Shown piece after piece: positions 25,931 to 33,877 of a stretch of DNA of 64,000 nt. A model generated the notes under the pieces. That model made no database searches. It had not been told where the DNA came from and saw nothing but the letters and a program-made list of their open reading frames with translations. Positions within the stretch are counted from its first letter, which is position 1. Every line of letters starts with the position of its first letter. The stretch comes from Bradyrhizobium archetypum (GTDB taxonomy: Bacteria; Pseudomonadota; Alphaproteobacteria; Rhizobiales; Xanthobacteraceae): positions 806,001 to 870,000 of the forward strand of contig NZ_JAAVLW010000002.1 in the NCBI RefSeq assembly GCF_013114835.1, read 5' to 3'. The position numbers were made by a program, and so were the translations under genes.

Positions 25931-25975
25931 ACAAAAAAACAAGGCCGTCGACGCAGTATACCGTCAACGACCTTG
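25931..25975 (-). terminator. Strong intrinsic terminator on the minus strand
   Basis: 14-bp stem (25940-25953 with 25962-25975) followed, on the minus strand, by seven Ts. Read on the minus strand the two non-Watson-Crick positions become G-U pairs, while on the plus strand they are C-A mismatches, so the minus strand is the transcribed one. Confidence 0.8.
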
Positions 25976-26075
25976 CCAGCCCCGGATATTGAAATCGGCT
26001 CACGCCATCCGGTGAACTACAGGATGCCCGGGATTCTCGCGGGCATTTGTGAACCAGTTCACAAACACGGAAAAA
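25931..26075 (-). ncRNA. Candidate small RNA ending at the 25931 terminator
   Basis: Between two T-run hairpins on the minus strand lies a gene-free stretch with further stems: a 9-bp-arm palindrome TTTGTGAAC/GTTCACAAA at 26047-26066 and a 7-bp stem ATGCCCG/CGGGCAT at 26024-26046. It is about 140 nt. It could instead be the 3' UTR of the coiled-coil gene at 26241-26747. The promoter is not identified. Confidence 0.4.
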
Positions 26076-26099
26076 AGTTGCGGCAAGCCGCCTCGCAAC
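26071..26099 (-). terminator. Probable terminator downstream of the coiled-coil gene
   Basis: Stem GTTGCG/CGCAAC (26094-26099 with 26077-26082) followed on the minus strand by TTTTTT. Placed 140 bases after the stop of the 26241-26747 gene. Confidence 0.55.
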
Positions 26100-26240
26100 G
26101 GTGGAAAATATCCCGGAATCCAAGCCGCACCGCGGGGCGGAATTTGTGGGCTCCCATCTATGGAGGCCCGGCGCCCCCGGATCATCGGTCAGCCGCATCA
26201 GCCCGCCGAACGGGATGATCGTCCAGCATCGTCAGACCGA

Positions 26241-26747
26241 TTAGCCGCGTGTCCTGGCGCGGCCGCGGTTTGCCGCCCTGTTCGAGCGGGGTTGTGCCTT
26301 GCCTGACCGCTTACGTGGGGCGGAATCGGCTGCGGAGTCGGAGGCCTGCGCGCTGGCAAAGGAATGCCGCAGGCCGTCGATCGCTTCCGTCAGCGTTCCG
26401 ACCTGCTCGGCAAGCTTTTTGGTGTCGGCCTGCTGTGTGGCGAGCAGGCGGCGCACCGCCAGCAATTGATCCTGCACCTGCTGCAGCTGATCGATCGATT
26501 CCTGCTGCGTCGCTTCCAGGCCCTTGGTCTTCTCGACCAGTTGTTCGGACGCCTGCGCGGCCCGTGCCTGCAACTGCCGGGCCGCGACCGCGCGATCGGT
26601 CTCAGGCGCGCTGCCGGTATAGGCGCGCCACAGGGCAATAGAGCTTACTCCAAGCACGACAATGACGAGGGCCGCAGCGGCGATCGCAATCGGCTGTCCG
26701 CCGAGACGCGCGATGGGGCTGGCACTCCGGGGGGCGAGTTCGATCAT
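26241..26747 (-). CDS. Membrane-anchored coiled-coil protein, unknown
   Basis: 168 aa. One membrane helix (residues ~18-42, AIAAAALVIVVLGVSSIALW), then a long coiled coil (AARQLQARAAQASEQLVEKT ... LQQVQDQLLAVRRLLATQQ ... LAEQVGTLTEAIDGLRHSF) and a basic tail rich in Arg and Lys. Start ATG 26747 (MIELAPRSAS). Structural or scaffold role plausible; no family recognised. Confidence 0.75.
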   Translation of the reverse strand: MIELAPRSASPIARLGGQPIAIAAAALVIVVLGVSSIALWRAYTGSAPETDRAVAARQLQARAAQASEQLVEKTKGLEATQQESIDQLQQVQDQLLAVRRLLATQQADTKKLAEQVGTLTEAIDGLRHSFASAQASDSAADSAPRKRSGKAQPRSNRAANRGRARTRG

Positions 26748-26902
26748 GCGACTCCAAATCCGGACGTGATTCCAAGGGTTCCCAGATAGCACAGCCGCGC
26801 TGCTGCTAAAACCGGGGATTTGCCGGCCTAAGCCTGGGATCGCGGGCAAAACCGCTTCTCGGCCGGGGGGTTAGCTACTGAAAGGCCCGGCGGGACGCCG
26901 GG

Positions 26903-27790
26903 CTAACGGATGTGGGTGCAGATGAATTGCCCGGCGCAGGCCAGCGCGCGACGGCCGTCCTCGAGATTTGCATTCCAGACCGGCCAGGCGTGAATCATGT
27001 GCGGCCAGATCTGCAGCGTTACATCGACGTCGGCCGACCCCGCGGCCTCGGCAAGCCGCACGGCATCGGCCAGCAAGGTTTCGGCCGATCCGACCTGGAT
27101 CAGGACCGGCGGCAGACCTGCGAGATCGGCGAATAGCGGTGAGATCAGCGGGTCCCGGCGATCGATGGATGCTGGCGCATAGGCGTCGGCCAGTTCGGCG
27201 AGATACGTCTTGTGAATCAGCGGGTCGACTGCGTCCTTGGTCGCGAGCGTGCGGCCTGACATTGTGAGATCGGTCCAGGGCGAGACGAGCCACGCGCAGG
27301 CCGGCAGTGGCTCGCCCAACGCCCGCAGCCGGTTGATCAGCGCGAGCGTCAGGTTGCCGCCGGCGCTGTCGCCGCCGACCGCAATGCTTGTCGCCGCAAC
27401 GCCCTGCCGGCGCAGAAAGCGCCACGCGGTGAGCGCGTCTTCGTGGGCGGCGGGGTAGGGATGTTCGGGGGCAAGCCGGTAATCGATCGCAAGCGTTCGC
27501 ATGCGTGCCGCCCGGCCGGCCTCCGTCACTAGGCGGCGGTGGCTGACAATCGAGCCGGAGCAGTATCCTCCGCCATGGAAATACAGCAGCACGCGCGAAA
27601 GCTCGCTGCCGGGAACGGCCGACCATTCGCCCGGTACGCCGTCGCAATCGATGGCTTCGCAGGTTACGTCGGGTGCGACCGGCCACGTCGATCCGACTTC
27701 GTCGAGGCGCTGCCGCCGCTCCGACCAGCCGACCGGTCGCGGCTTCGAGCCCAGTAATGCGCGGATGGCGTCGATTTCGCTGTAGGCCAA
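26903..27790 (-). CDS. HSL-family alpha/beta hydrolase (esterase)
   Basis: 295 aa. Hormone-sensitive-lipase type: oxyanion YFHGGGYCSGS (~71-81), nucleophile VGGDSAGGN (~139-147), catalytic His in IWPHMIHAW. Hydrolyses short acyl esters in the family. The start is TTG (27790) behind GGAGGGAGGG about 10 bases away. Divergent from the hsp20 unit. Confidence 0.88.
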   Translation of the reverse strand: MAYSEIDAIRALLGSKPRPVGWSERRQRLDEVGSTWPVAPDVTCEAIDCDGVPGEWSAVPGSELSRVLLYFHGGGYCSGSIVSHRRLVTEAGRAARMRTLAIDYRLAPEHPYPAAHEDALTAWRFLRRQGVAATSIAVGGDSAGGNLTLALINRLRALGEPLPACAWLVSPWTDLTMSGRTLATKDAVDPLIHKTYLAELADAYAPASIDRRDPLISPLFADLAGLPPVLIQVGSAETLLADAVRLAEAAGSADVDVTLQIWPHMIHAWPVWNANLEDGRRALACAGQFICTHIR

Positions 27791-27889
27791 GGCACAGCCC
27801 TCCCTCCCATGAAGCCGTCCATCATCGCATCGTTCCTGCAGTGCAAAAAGCAGCGGCGACGAGGCAAGCGCAAAAATTTTTTGGATGCC

Positions 27890-27919
27890 CTTGAAACCAA
27901 ATCGCGGTTTTCCAATTTT
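27890..27919 (+). promoter_or_regulatory. Probable promoter of the ROSE-hsp20 unit
   Basis: TTGAAA at 27891-27896, a 17-base spacer, then AATTTT at 27914-27919, placing the transcript start near the first ROSE stem. The CTTGAAA-n15-CCAATTT arrangement also resembles a heat-shock-sigma-type site, so the sigma factor is uncertain. Confidence 0.5.
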
Positions 27920-27921
27920 TT

Positions 27922-28030
27922 TGCTGCCGCCGCTAAAGCGGTCCGGGCGCCTGATGGGCCCGGTCGGGAGACGGGCACCGGTCGTGTCCGGTGCCGCTCG
28001 TAACCAACTTGCTCTCTGGAGGATTTGGCT
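27922..28030 (+). ncRNA. ROSE-type RNA thermometer
   Basis: The 5' UTR of hsp20 matches the Bradyrhizobium ROSE pattern: a first small stem CCGC-TAAA-GCGG (27930-27941), a GC-rich middle (GGGCGCC ... GGGCCC, then ACGGGCACCGG ... CCGGTGCCG), and the last short hairpin CTTGCTCTCTGGAGGAT where the TTGCT side pairs with the GGAGG Shine-Dalgarno. At normal temperature the SD is sequestered; heat opens the last hairpin and lets ribosomes in. Confidence 0.93.
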
Positions 28031-28486
28031 ATGCGCACATACGACTTCTCACCCCTCTGGCGCTCGACCATCGGCTTCGACCGCCTTTTCGACCTCGCTG
28101 AAACTGCGCAACGCATGGGCGAGGATAACTACCCTCCCTACAACATCGAACGGCTGGGCGAAGACCGCTATCAGATTTCGCTCGCCGTCGCCGGCTTCTC
28201 GGTCGATGAGATTTCCGTCACCGCCGAGCAGAACACGGTGACGATTGAAGGCCGCAAGGCCGACAAGGGCCAGCGCGAATATCTCTATCAGGGCATCTCG
28301 GCGCGCCCGTTCAAGCGCCAGTTCAGCCTTGCCGACCATGTGCAGGTGAAGGGCGCCTCGTTCGAGGATGGCCTCTTGCGCATCGAGCTGTTCCGGGAGG
28401 TCCCGGAGGCCATGAAGCCGCGCCAGATCGCGATCAACGGCGTCACGCCGAGCAACGTCCAGCAGATCGAGGCGAAGGCGGCGTAA
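28031..28486 (+). CDS. Small heat-shock protein, Hsp20 family
   Basis: 151 aa. Alpha-crystallin domain (about residues 35-130: NIERLGEDRYQISLAVAGFS ... FKRQFSLADHVQVKGASFEDGLLRIEL) with ATP-independent holdase function. Start ATG 28031, 8 bases after GGAGGA; the upstream TTG at 28025 is too close to the RBS. Its expression is predicted to be temperature-controlled by the ROSE element. Confidence 0.96.
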   Translation: MRTYDFSPLWRSTIGFDRLFDLAETAQRMGEDNYPPYNIERLGEDRYQISLAVAGFSVDEISVTAEQNTVTIEGRKADKGQREYLYQGISARPFKRQFSLADHVQVKGASFEDGLLRIELFREVPEAMKPRQIAINGVTPSNVQQIEAKAA

Positions 28487-28519
28487 GCACGTTGCTCGCG
28501 TAAAGGCACCAAGGTGAGA

Positions 28520-28585
28520 GGTTGCTCTTCTCCTTCTCCCCGTTCTTCACGGGGAGAAGGTTGTTCCGCAATGGGGGCGAGGGAG
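28520..28585. repeat. Nested palindrome with CCTTCTCCCC core
   Basis: Inner 10-bp stem (28532-28541 with 28551-28560, 9-base loop) nested in TGCTCTTCTCC/GGGAGAAGAGCA arms. It can act as a transcript stem between hsp20 and the next gene, and is a known type of dispersed Bradyrhizobium repeat. Confidence 0.65.
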
Positions 28586-28619
28586 AAGAGCAGCGTTTCC
28601 AGCTTTGCGGAGGATAAAG

Positions 28620-28940
28620 ATGATGATCGATGATGCAGACAATGTCTTTGATCTGAATGCTGTGCTGCATCCAGCGACCGTGTTCGACCATCCGCGCGAC
28701 GTGGTCGCCGATGCTGCGCTTTCGCTCGCCGAAAAGCGCGCGATCCTGGCGTCCTGGGCGTCGGATGCGGCGGCGGTGACGTCCAATCCCGCGTTGCGCG
28801 AACTGGCTGGCACAAGACGCATCGTGACGATCGACGAGGTGCTCGACGCGCTCTCGATGCTCGACCATAAACCGCCCGGACCGCCCGGCGGCAAGCCGAT
28901 GCGGCAAAAATCGACATCGCGCGTGGCGCTCGCCGCGTAG
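28620..28940 (+). CDS. Conserved hypothetical protein, 106 aa
   Basis: Starts MMIDDADNVFDLNAVLHPA and contains FDHPRDVVADAALSLAEKRAILASWASDA, ending with a Pro/Arg-rich tail. RBS GGAGGATAAAG is strong. The family is common near hsp20 and stress genes in Bradyrhizobium, with no known function. Probably read with hsp20, depending on whether the intervening hairpin terminates. Confidence 0.75.
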   Translation: MMIDDADNVFDLNAVLHPATVFDHPRDVVADAALSLAEKRAILASWASDAAAVTSNPALRELAGTRRIVTIDEVLDALSMLDHKPPGPPGGKPMRQKSTSRVALAA

Positions 28941-28969
28941 GCTTGAAGCTACCCCTATCCAAAAACGTT

Positions 28970-28999
28970 GCGGCCAGGCTTTGGGGGAAGCCTGGCCGC
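28970..28999 (-). terminator. Strong hairpin terminator between convergent genes
   Basis: 12-13-bp GC-rich stem GCGGCCAGGCTT/AAGCCTGGCCGC with a short loop; followed on the minus strand by AACGTTTTTGG. Ends the BTLCP gene transcript and also lies between convergent genes. Confidence 0.75.
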
Positions 29000-29070
29000 G
29001 CGCGAACCGGTCTGGGACGGGGAGGGGTGGGGATGTGACCGGGTCGCGGGTTCCTAAATTCCTTCTCTCG

Positions 29071-29700
29071 TTATCGGTCGCGTGACGAGGCGGTGGCTAC
29101 CGCGGGGCGTCTATCACCGAGCGAGACCCAGACATTAGGATCGCTCTGCGACTGGCGCTTGACGAAGCGGTAACCGGTCTCGGTCCAGGCCAGGACGTTT
29201 TCGTTCTGGTTGTCGAGAACGAACTCGCCCTTGTCGGTCTTCACCGTCAGCACCGCGTGGCCTTCGCCCTTCTTGTCGCGCACCACCGTAATCAGCAGCG
29301 CCTCGCGCGGCCATCCGGCATCAATCAGCATCTTGCGCTTCAAAAGCACATAATCCTCGCAGTCACCGTAACCGTCCGTCGGCAACGACCATTTCTCGAT
29401 CACACCCCAATGATCCATGTCGGTGATCGGCTTGATCGTCTCGTTGACCCACTTGTTGACGCGCAGCAGATCCCGCCAAGCTGTCTGCGACATCACGATG
29501 TCGCGCGGCTGAGAGGCGCCGCCGCGGCACTCGCTTGCGTTCTCGGCGCAGAATTCGACCCAGCCGATCGGCGAACGTGCGGCCTCGCCAAGGCTGGCGT
29601 AGAGAGCGTCACCGGCTTTCGCCGAAACGCTCATCGAAGCGTTCATCCCCAACAGGACGGCAATAACAGCCAGTCCCTTTCCCTGTCCCCTGAACAACAT
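29071..29700 (-). CDS. Transglutaminase-like cysteine proteinase (BTLCP/DUF920)
   Basis: 209 aa. Signal peptide (residues 1-~29), then the papain-like triad: Cys in YGDCEDYVLLK, His in GEGHAVLTV, Asp in FVLDNQ. The family includes LapG-type proteases that release surface adhesins when cyclic-di-GMP is low. It is exported to the periplasm. Upstream lies a double-PilZ protein, which fits a c-di-GMP context, but no LapD or adhesin gene is in the window. Confidence 0.9.
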   Translation of the reverse strand: MLFRGQGKGLAVIAVLLGMNASMSVSAKAGDALYASLGEAARSPIGWVEFCAENASECRGGASQPRDIVMSQTAWRDLLRVNKWVNETIKPITDMDHWGVIEKWSLPTDGYGDCEDYVLLKRKMLIDAGWPREALLITVVRDKKGEGHAVLTVKTDKGEFVLDNQNENVLAWTETGYRFVKRQSQSDPNVWVSLGDRRPAVATASSRDR

Positions 29701-30030
29701 TGCGGCCCCCGTTTCTTGTTGGGACCACGTTTCGCACAAAGGATTTGCGCTGCAGCTAAGTCAGGCAAGTACATTTGAGGTGAATGCTAGTAAAGCTTGC
29801 GGCTAATTCGATCTATACTTGAATAGAACTCGAATAAAATTTGAAACAACTGCAATCGATTCAAATTTTATCGATTAATCTGTGTGGCACTGCAATCGCA
29901 GCGGATGTGCCGACAAAAACGCCCCGCGTTAACCGAGTTTGGCCGGCGCCGAACGGCGAAAGGCGGCATCCGGCAATGCAGATACCGCCTCTTGAGGCTG
30001 AAAAATCGGGGATTTTTGCCGGTCGGCGCT
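29701..30030. other. AT-rich intergenic region with nested inverted repeats
   Basis: No coding frame fits. Arms AAAATTTGAA (29836-29845) and TTCAAATTTT (29860-29869) form a 10-bp inverted repeat with a 14-base loop, overlapped by AATCGAT/ATCGATT arms. This is the probable promoter/operator region of the BTLCP gene and contains the least GC-rich DNA in the window. Confidence 0.5.
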
Positions 30031-30648
30031 TTACCGCGCGGTAACTGCTTCTTCGAGCGTCTCGGCAATCTGCTCGTGGACGAACTCGAGCGCGAAACCT
30101 TCCTCGAGGTTTCGCACCACGCGGGCCTGTACCTTGCCGAGCATGACAAGCGATTTCAGCGGCGGGCGGTTCTCCGCGGCGATTGCGGCGCCCGACAGCG
30201 ACAGGTCGATGATGCGGCAGGTCATCTTGCTGCCGTCCTCGAGGGTCAGCAGCGCAATCGGGTTGCGCGGCACGATACGGTCGTGGCGGCGGTCTTCCGG
30301 CAGGTTGAGGATATCGCGGTTGGCGAGCCAGGTGAGCTGAGCGGCGAGCTTGTCGCGCTTGCGCGCGGTCGCGCCGACCGTCATGGCAAAGCCGTTGTCG
30401 ATGATGCGGGTGATCTTGCCCTCGACGCGGCCGATATGGTCGAGATAGGCGATCACGCGATCGCCGACATTGCCGATACCGGGCGCCAGCAGCGCGAGTC
30501 CGCCCGGCGACATGTTAATAATCTGGCAAGGAAATTCGCGCCGATCCGGCAGCATGTAGCGGCCGAGCAGGTGCACCTTGACGCGCTGAAAGCGCCGCCG
30601 CTCCTCTGCGGACGGGACAGTAACTGTTTTCTTTTGCGCAAACGACAT
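30031..30648 (-). CDS. Double PilZ-domain protein
   Basis: 205 aa with two PilZ domains. First: RRFQR and NMSPGG; second: RIVPR and DLSLSG, both matching the RxxxR ... D/NxSxxG cyclic-di-GMP contacts. Start ATG 30648 (MSFAQKKTVTVPS). Probably a cytoplasmic c-di-GMP receptor affecting motility or exopolysaccharide; target unknown. Both motifs look intact, so it may bind two ligands. Confidence 0.9.
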   Translation of the reverse strand: MSFAQKKTVTVPSAEERRRFQRVKVHLLGRYMLPDRREFPCQIINMSPGGLALLAPGIGNVGDRVIAYLDHIGRVEGKITRIIDNGFAMTVGATARKRDKLAAQLTWLANRDILNLPEDRRHDRIVPRNPIALLTLEDGSKMTCRIIDLSLSGAAIAAENRPPLKSLVMLGKVQARVVRNLEEGFALEFVHEQIAETLEEAVTAR

Positions 30649-30818
30649 CTTCGCCACCAGACAGCCGGTCTTTCGGCGTCGGAAAGACCCTAAGGCTGAC
30701 AGGGTTAACGATGTGTTAGCGGCGGTTGCAGCAGAGCGGGTATTCACCGCGGATTGGTCGTATCGCCGCATTCCGCTATGGCGATACGACAAGGCGTCCG
30801 GACAAATCCCTCGCGCTA

Positions 30819-31547
30819 TCAGCCGACCTGGCCGACGAACTGCTGCAGCTCTGGGGTTCGCGGGGCGGCGAACACCTCTTTCGGCACGCCTTCCTCATGC
30901 ACCTTGCCGTGGTGCATGAAGACGAGCTTGGTGCCGACGTCGCGCGCGAAGCGCATTTCGTGCGTGACCAGAATGAGCGTCATGCCCTCGCGCGCCAATT
31001 GCTCGACCACACGCAGCACCTCATTGACCAGTTCGGGATCGAGCGCCGAGGTGATTTCATCGCACAGCATGACCTTCGGCCGCATCGCCAGCGACCGGGC
31101 AATGGCGACGCGCTGCTGCTGGCCACCGGAAAGCTCGCTCGGATAGGCGTCCATCTTTTCCGACAGTCCCACCTTGGCCAGCACTTCGGCGGCAGTGATG
31201 CGAGCTTCCGCCTTCGACACCTTGTTGACGACGGTCGGCGCCAGCATGACGTTTTCGGCCGCTGTCAGATGCGGAAACAGGTTGAACTGCTGGAACACCA
31301 TGCCGACATGGCGGCGCAGCTCGCGCAGATTGGTAGCCGCGCCGCCGACCTCGATGCCGTCCGCAACGATGCTGCCGGACTGATAGGTCTCCAGGCCGTT
31401 GATGCAGCGGAGCAGGGTGCTCTTGCCCGAGCCGGAGCGGCCGATGATCGCCACCACGTCGCCTTTGGCAATGTCGAGCGAGACGCCTTTCAGTACCTCG
31501 TTCTGGCCAAAACTCTTCCTGACGTCACGGATGCTAACGAGCGACAT
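30819..31547 (-). CDS. Polar amino-acid ABC transporter ATPase (GlnQ-like)
   Basis: 242 aa. Walker A GRSGSGKST, signature LSGGQQQRVAIARSL, Walker B VMLCDEITSALD. The family acts with two permeases and a periplasmic receptor to import polar amino acids. Its start lies inside the last codons of the preceding permease (14-base overlap). Confidence 0.95.
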   Translation of the reverse strand: MSLVSIRDVRKSFGQNEVLKGVSLDIAKGDVVAIIGRSGSGKSTLLRCINGLETYQSGSIVADGIEVGGAATNLRELRRHVGMVFQQFNLFPHLTAAENVMLAPTVVNKVSKAEARITAAEVLAKVGLSEKMDAYPSELSGGQQQRVAIARSLAMRPKVMLCDEITSALDPELVNEVLRVVEQLAREGMTLILVTHEMRFARDVGTKLVFMHHGKVHEEGVPKEVFAAPRTPELQQFVGQVG

Positions 31548-32184
31548 TGAGGCGGCCTTCGATTTTCTTCGCCCACCACGACAGCGGGAAACACAGGCAG
31601 AAATAGATCAGCGCGACCAGCGAGTAGACCAGGAACGGCCGGAAGGTCGCGTTGTTGAGCATCGTGCCGGCCTTGGTCAGCTCGACGAAGCCGATGATGG
31701 AGGCGAGCGCTGTGCCCTTGATGACCTGCACCGAAAAACCCACCGTCGGCGCGACCGCGATCCGCGAGGCCTGCGGCAGGATGACGTAGCGCATCTGCTC
31801 GATGTAACTCAGCGCAAGGCTGGAGGAAGCTTCCCACTGGCCTTTGGGGATCGATTCCACGCAGCCGCGCCAGATCTCCGTGAGGAACGCGCTGGTCCAG
31901 AACGTCAGCGCCAGCGTCGCGGCCATCCACGGCGAGACCTCGACGCCGAACAGCGCAATGCCGAAGAAGAACAGGAAGAGTTGCATCAACAGCGGCGTGC
32001 CCTGGAAGAATTCGATGTAGATCTTGGTGAACCATTCCAGCGGCGCGATCCGCGAGGTGCGCATGAACAACAGGATCACCCCGACGATGCCGCCGCAGAA
32101 GAACGCGATCAGCGACAGCACGATGGTCCACTGCGTGGCGACCAGCAGGTTCGACAGGATGTCCCAGAAGCTGAACTGCAGCAC
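31534..32184 (-). CDS. Polar amino-acid ABC transporter permease 1 (HisM/GlnP type)
   Basis: 216 aa, GTG start at 32184 after GAGGTGA. Several membrane helices and an EAA-type loop (GCVESIPKGQWEASSSLALSYIEQ). Same operon and strand as permease 2, the ATPase and the receptor. Confidence 0.92.
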   Translation of the reverse strand: MLQFSFWDILSNLLVATQWTIVLSLIAFFCGGIVGVILLFMRTSRIAPLEWFTKIYIEFFQGTPLLMQLFLFFFGIALFGVEVSPWMAATLALTFWTSAFLTEIWRGCVESIPKGQWEASSSLALSYIEQMRYVILPQASRIAVAPTVGFSVQVIKGTALASIIGFVELTKAGTMLNNATFRPFLVYSLVALIYFCLCFPLSWWAKKIEGRLNVAR

Positions 32185-32187
32185 GGT

Positions 32188-32850
32188 TCACCTCGCCTTG
32201 AAGATGACGCGGCCGAGCGCGCGCAAGGCCGAGCGCGTCAGCATCGCCAGAGCGAGGTAGGCCAGCGCGACCAGCAGATAGACCTCGAAGTTGCGGAAGT
32301 TTCGCGACGCTACATAGTTTGCGGCGTAGGTGAGGTCTTCCGCCGAGATCTGCGACACCACCGCCGAGCCGAGCATGACGATGATGATCTGCGACGACAG
32401 CGCCGGGTAGATCTTGCGAAAAGCCTGGTTGAGCACGACGTGGCGCAACACTTCCCATTTGGTCATGGCAAGGCTGAGCCCGGCTTCGATATGGCCTTTG
32501 GGGACCGCCTCGATGCCGGCGCGGATGATCTCGGTCGAGTAGGCGCCGAGATTGATCACCATGGCGAGGAAGGCGGCCGTGGTCTCGCTCAGCTTCAACC
32601 CCAGAGCCGGCAGGCCGAAGAAGATGAAGAACAACTGCACGATGAACGGCGTGTTGCGGATCAGCTCGACATACACCGCAACGATGCGGCCGAGCCAGCC
32701 GGGACCGAAGGTGCGCGCCGCGGCGCCCGCCGTGCCAACGGCGACGCCGGCCACCGTCGACACGATCGTCAACACGATCGTGAAGACCAGCCCGTACAGA
32801 AGCACGCTCCAGTAGGGAAGCAGCTCGGCGAATTGCAGCTTGTAAGACAC
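32188..32850 (-). CDS. Polar amino-acid ABC transporter permease 2
   Basis: 220 aa, with EAA-type loop AGIEAVPKGHIEAGLSLAMTKW near residue 125. Heterodimer partner of the other permease. Stop and next start are only a few bases apart (TGA, ACC, GTG). Confidence 0.93.
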   Translation of the reverse strand: MSYKLQFAELLPYWSVLLYGLVFTIVLTIVSTVAGVAVGTAGAAARTFGPGWLGRIVAVYVELIRNTPFIVQLFFIFFGLPALGLKLSETTAAFLAMVINLGAYSTEIIRAGIEAVPKGHIEAGLSLAMTKWEVLRHVVLNQAFRKIYPALSSQIIIVMLGSAVVSQISAEDLTYAANYVASRNFRNFEVYLLVALAYLALAMLTRSALRALGRVIFKAR

Positions 32851-32871
32851 TGCGGGCGTCCCAGCGTTACA

Positions 32872-33648
32872 TTAGAAGCCGGGGGGCAACGGTGCCTTCA
32901 GCCACTTCTCCGACAGTTTGCCGATCTCGCCGGATGCCTTGGCCTTGGTGATGATCTCGTTGACCTTGGCGAGCAGCGCCGGCTCGTTCTTGTTGAGCCC
33001 AACATAGCAGGGGCTGTCCTTGATCACGAATTTCAGCGCTGGGGCGCGGGCCGGGACTTTTTCGGCGATCGCGGCGGCGACCGTGTTGCCGGTGGCAATC
33101 AGATCGACCTGCCCGGACACGAAGGCAGCAATGGTGGCGTTGTTGTCCTCGAAACGTTTGACGGTGGCGTCCGGTGCCATGGCGGTCAACGCCTGCTCCT
33201 CGATCGCGCCGCGGGTGGCGCCGATGGTCTTGCCCTTGAGGTCGGCGGCGCTCGCAACCGCGATCTCCTTGGTACCGAACACGCCGGAGAAGAACGGCGC
33301 GTAGGCGATCGAGAAGTCGATGACCTTTTCACGCTCCTCGTTCTTGCCGAGGCTGGAGATCACGAGGTCGGCCTTGTTGGTCTGCAAATAGGGAATGCGG
33401 TTCGCGCTGGTCACCGGAATAATCTCGGTCTTCACCCCGAGCTCCTTGCCGATCAGGTTCGCCATGTCGATGTCGTAGCCCTGCGGCTTGAGGTCGAGCC
33501 CGGCCGAACCGAACGGCGCAAAATCCTGCGGCACCGCGATCTTGATCACCTTGGACTTCATGATCGAATCGAGCGCATCGGCATGGGCCTGCGTCGCCAC
33601 CGCAGCAGTGGCAATTGCGGCGGCAAGCATTAGTCTCTTGAACAGCAT
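32872..33648 (-). CDS. Amino-acid ABC transporter substrate-binding protein
   Basis: 258 aa, SBP_bac_3 family. Signal peptide (MLFKRLMLAAAIATAAVATQ, cleaved near HADA), then IKIAVPQDFAPFGSAG and the amino-acid-binding IDMANLIGKELG region. First gene of the four-gene operon; the ligand is probably a polar or acidic amino acid. Confidence 0.95.
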   Translation of the reverse strand: MLFKRLMLAAAIATAAVATQAHADALDSIMKSKVIKIAVPQDFAPFGSAGLDLKPQGYDIDMANLIGKELGVKTEIIPVTSANRIPYLQTNKADLVISSLGKNEEREKVIDFSIAYAPFFSGVFGTKEIAVASAADLKGKTIGATRGAIEEQALTAMAPDATVKRFEDNNATIAAFVSGQVDLIATGNTVAAAIAEKVPARAPALKFVIKDSPCYVGLNKNEPALLAKVNEIITKAKASGEIGKLSEKWLKAPLPPGF

Positions 33649-33877
33649 ACTTAGGTCTCCGAGGTTACGGCAAATACGCGCCTCCGGGATTTCTCTCGGT
33701 GCGTCTCATTCGCCTGATGTGGCCCGGCTCCACGTCGTGGAGCGACCCTGCCTGACGCCTCGCATTTAGGCAATGCTTGGTCGTGCTTTTTTTGGAGGCT
33801 TTTTGTGGGTCGTTTTCGAGCATGATCACGCGACCATGCGTTGTGCCGCCGCGCTCGATATACTCGGCGGTTTGTAA

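Noticed and set aside
25487..26218. Long plus-strand frame of 243 codons
   Set aside because: No RBS, unlike-protein composition (many Arg, Ser, Pro), and it runs across the strong minus-strand terminator and hairpins.
31399..33633. 744-codon frame on the plus strand
   Set aside because: It is antisense to the intact amino-acid ABC operon and highly Arg/Asp/His-rich, a typical shadow of high-GC genes.
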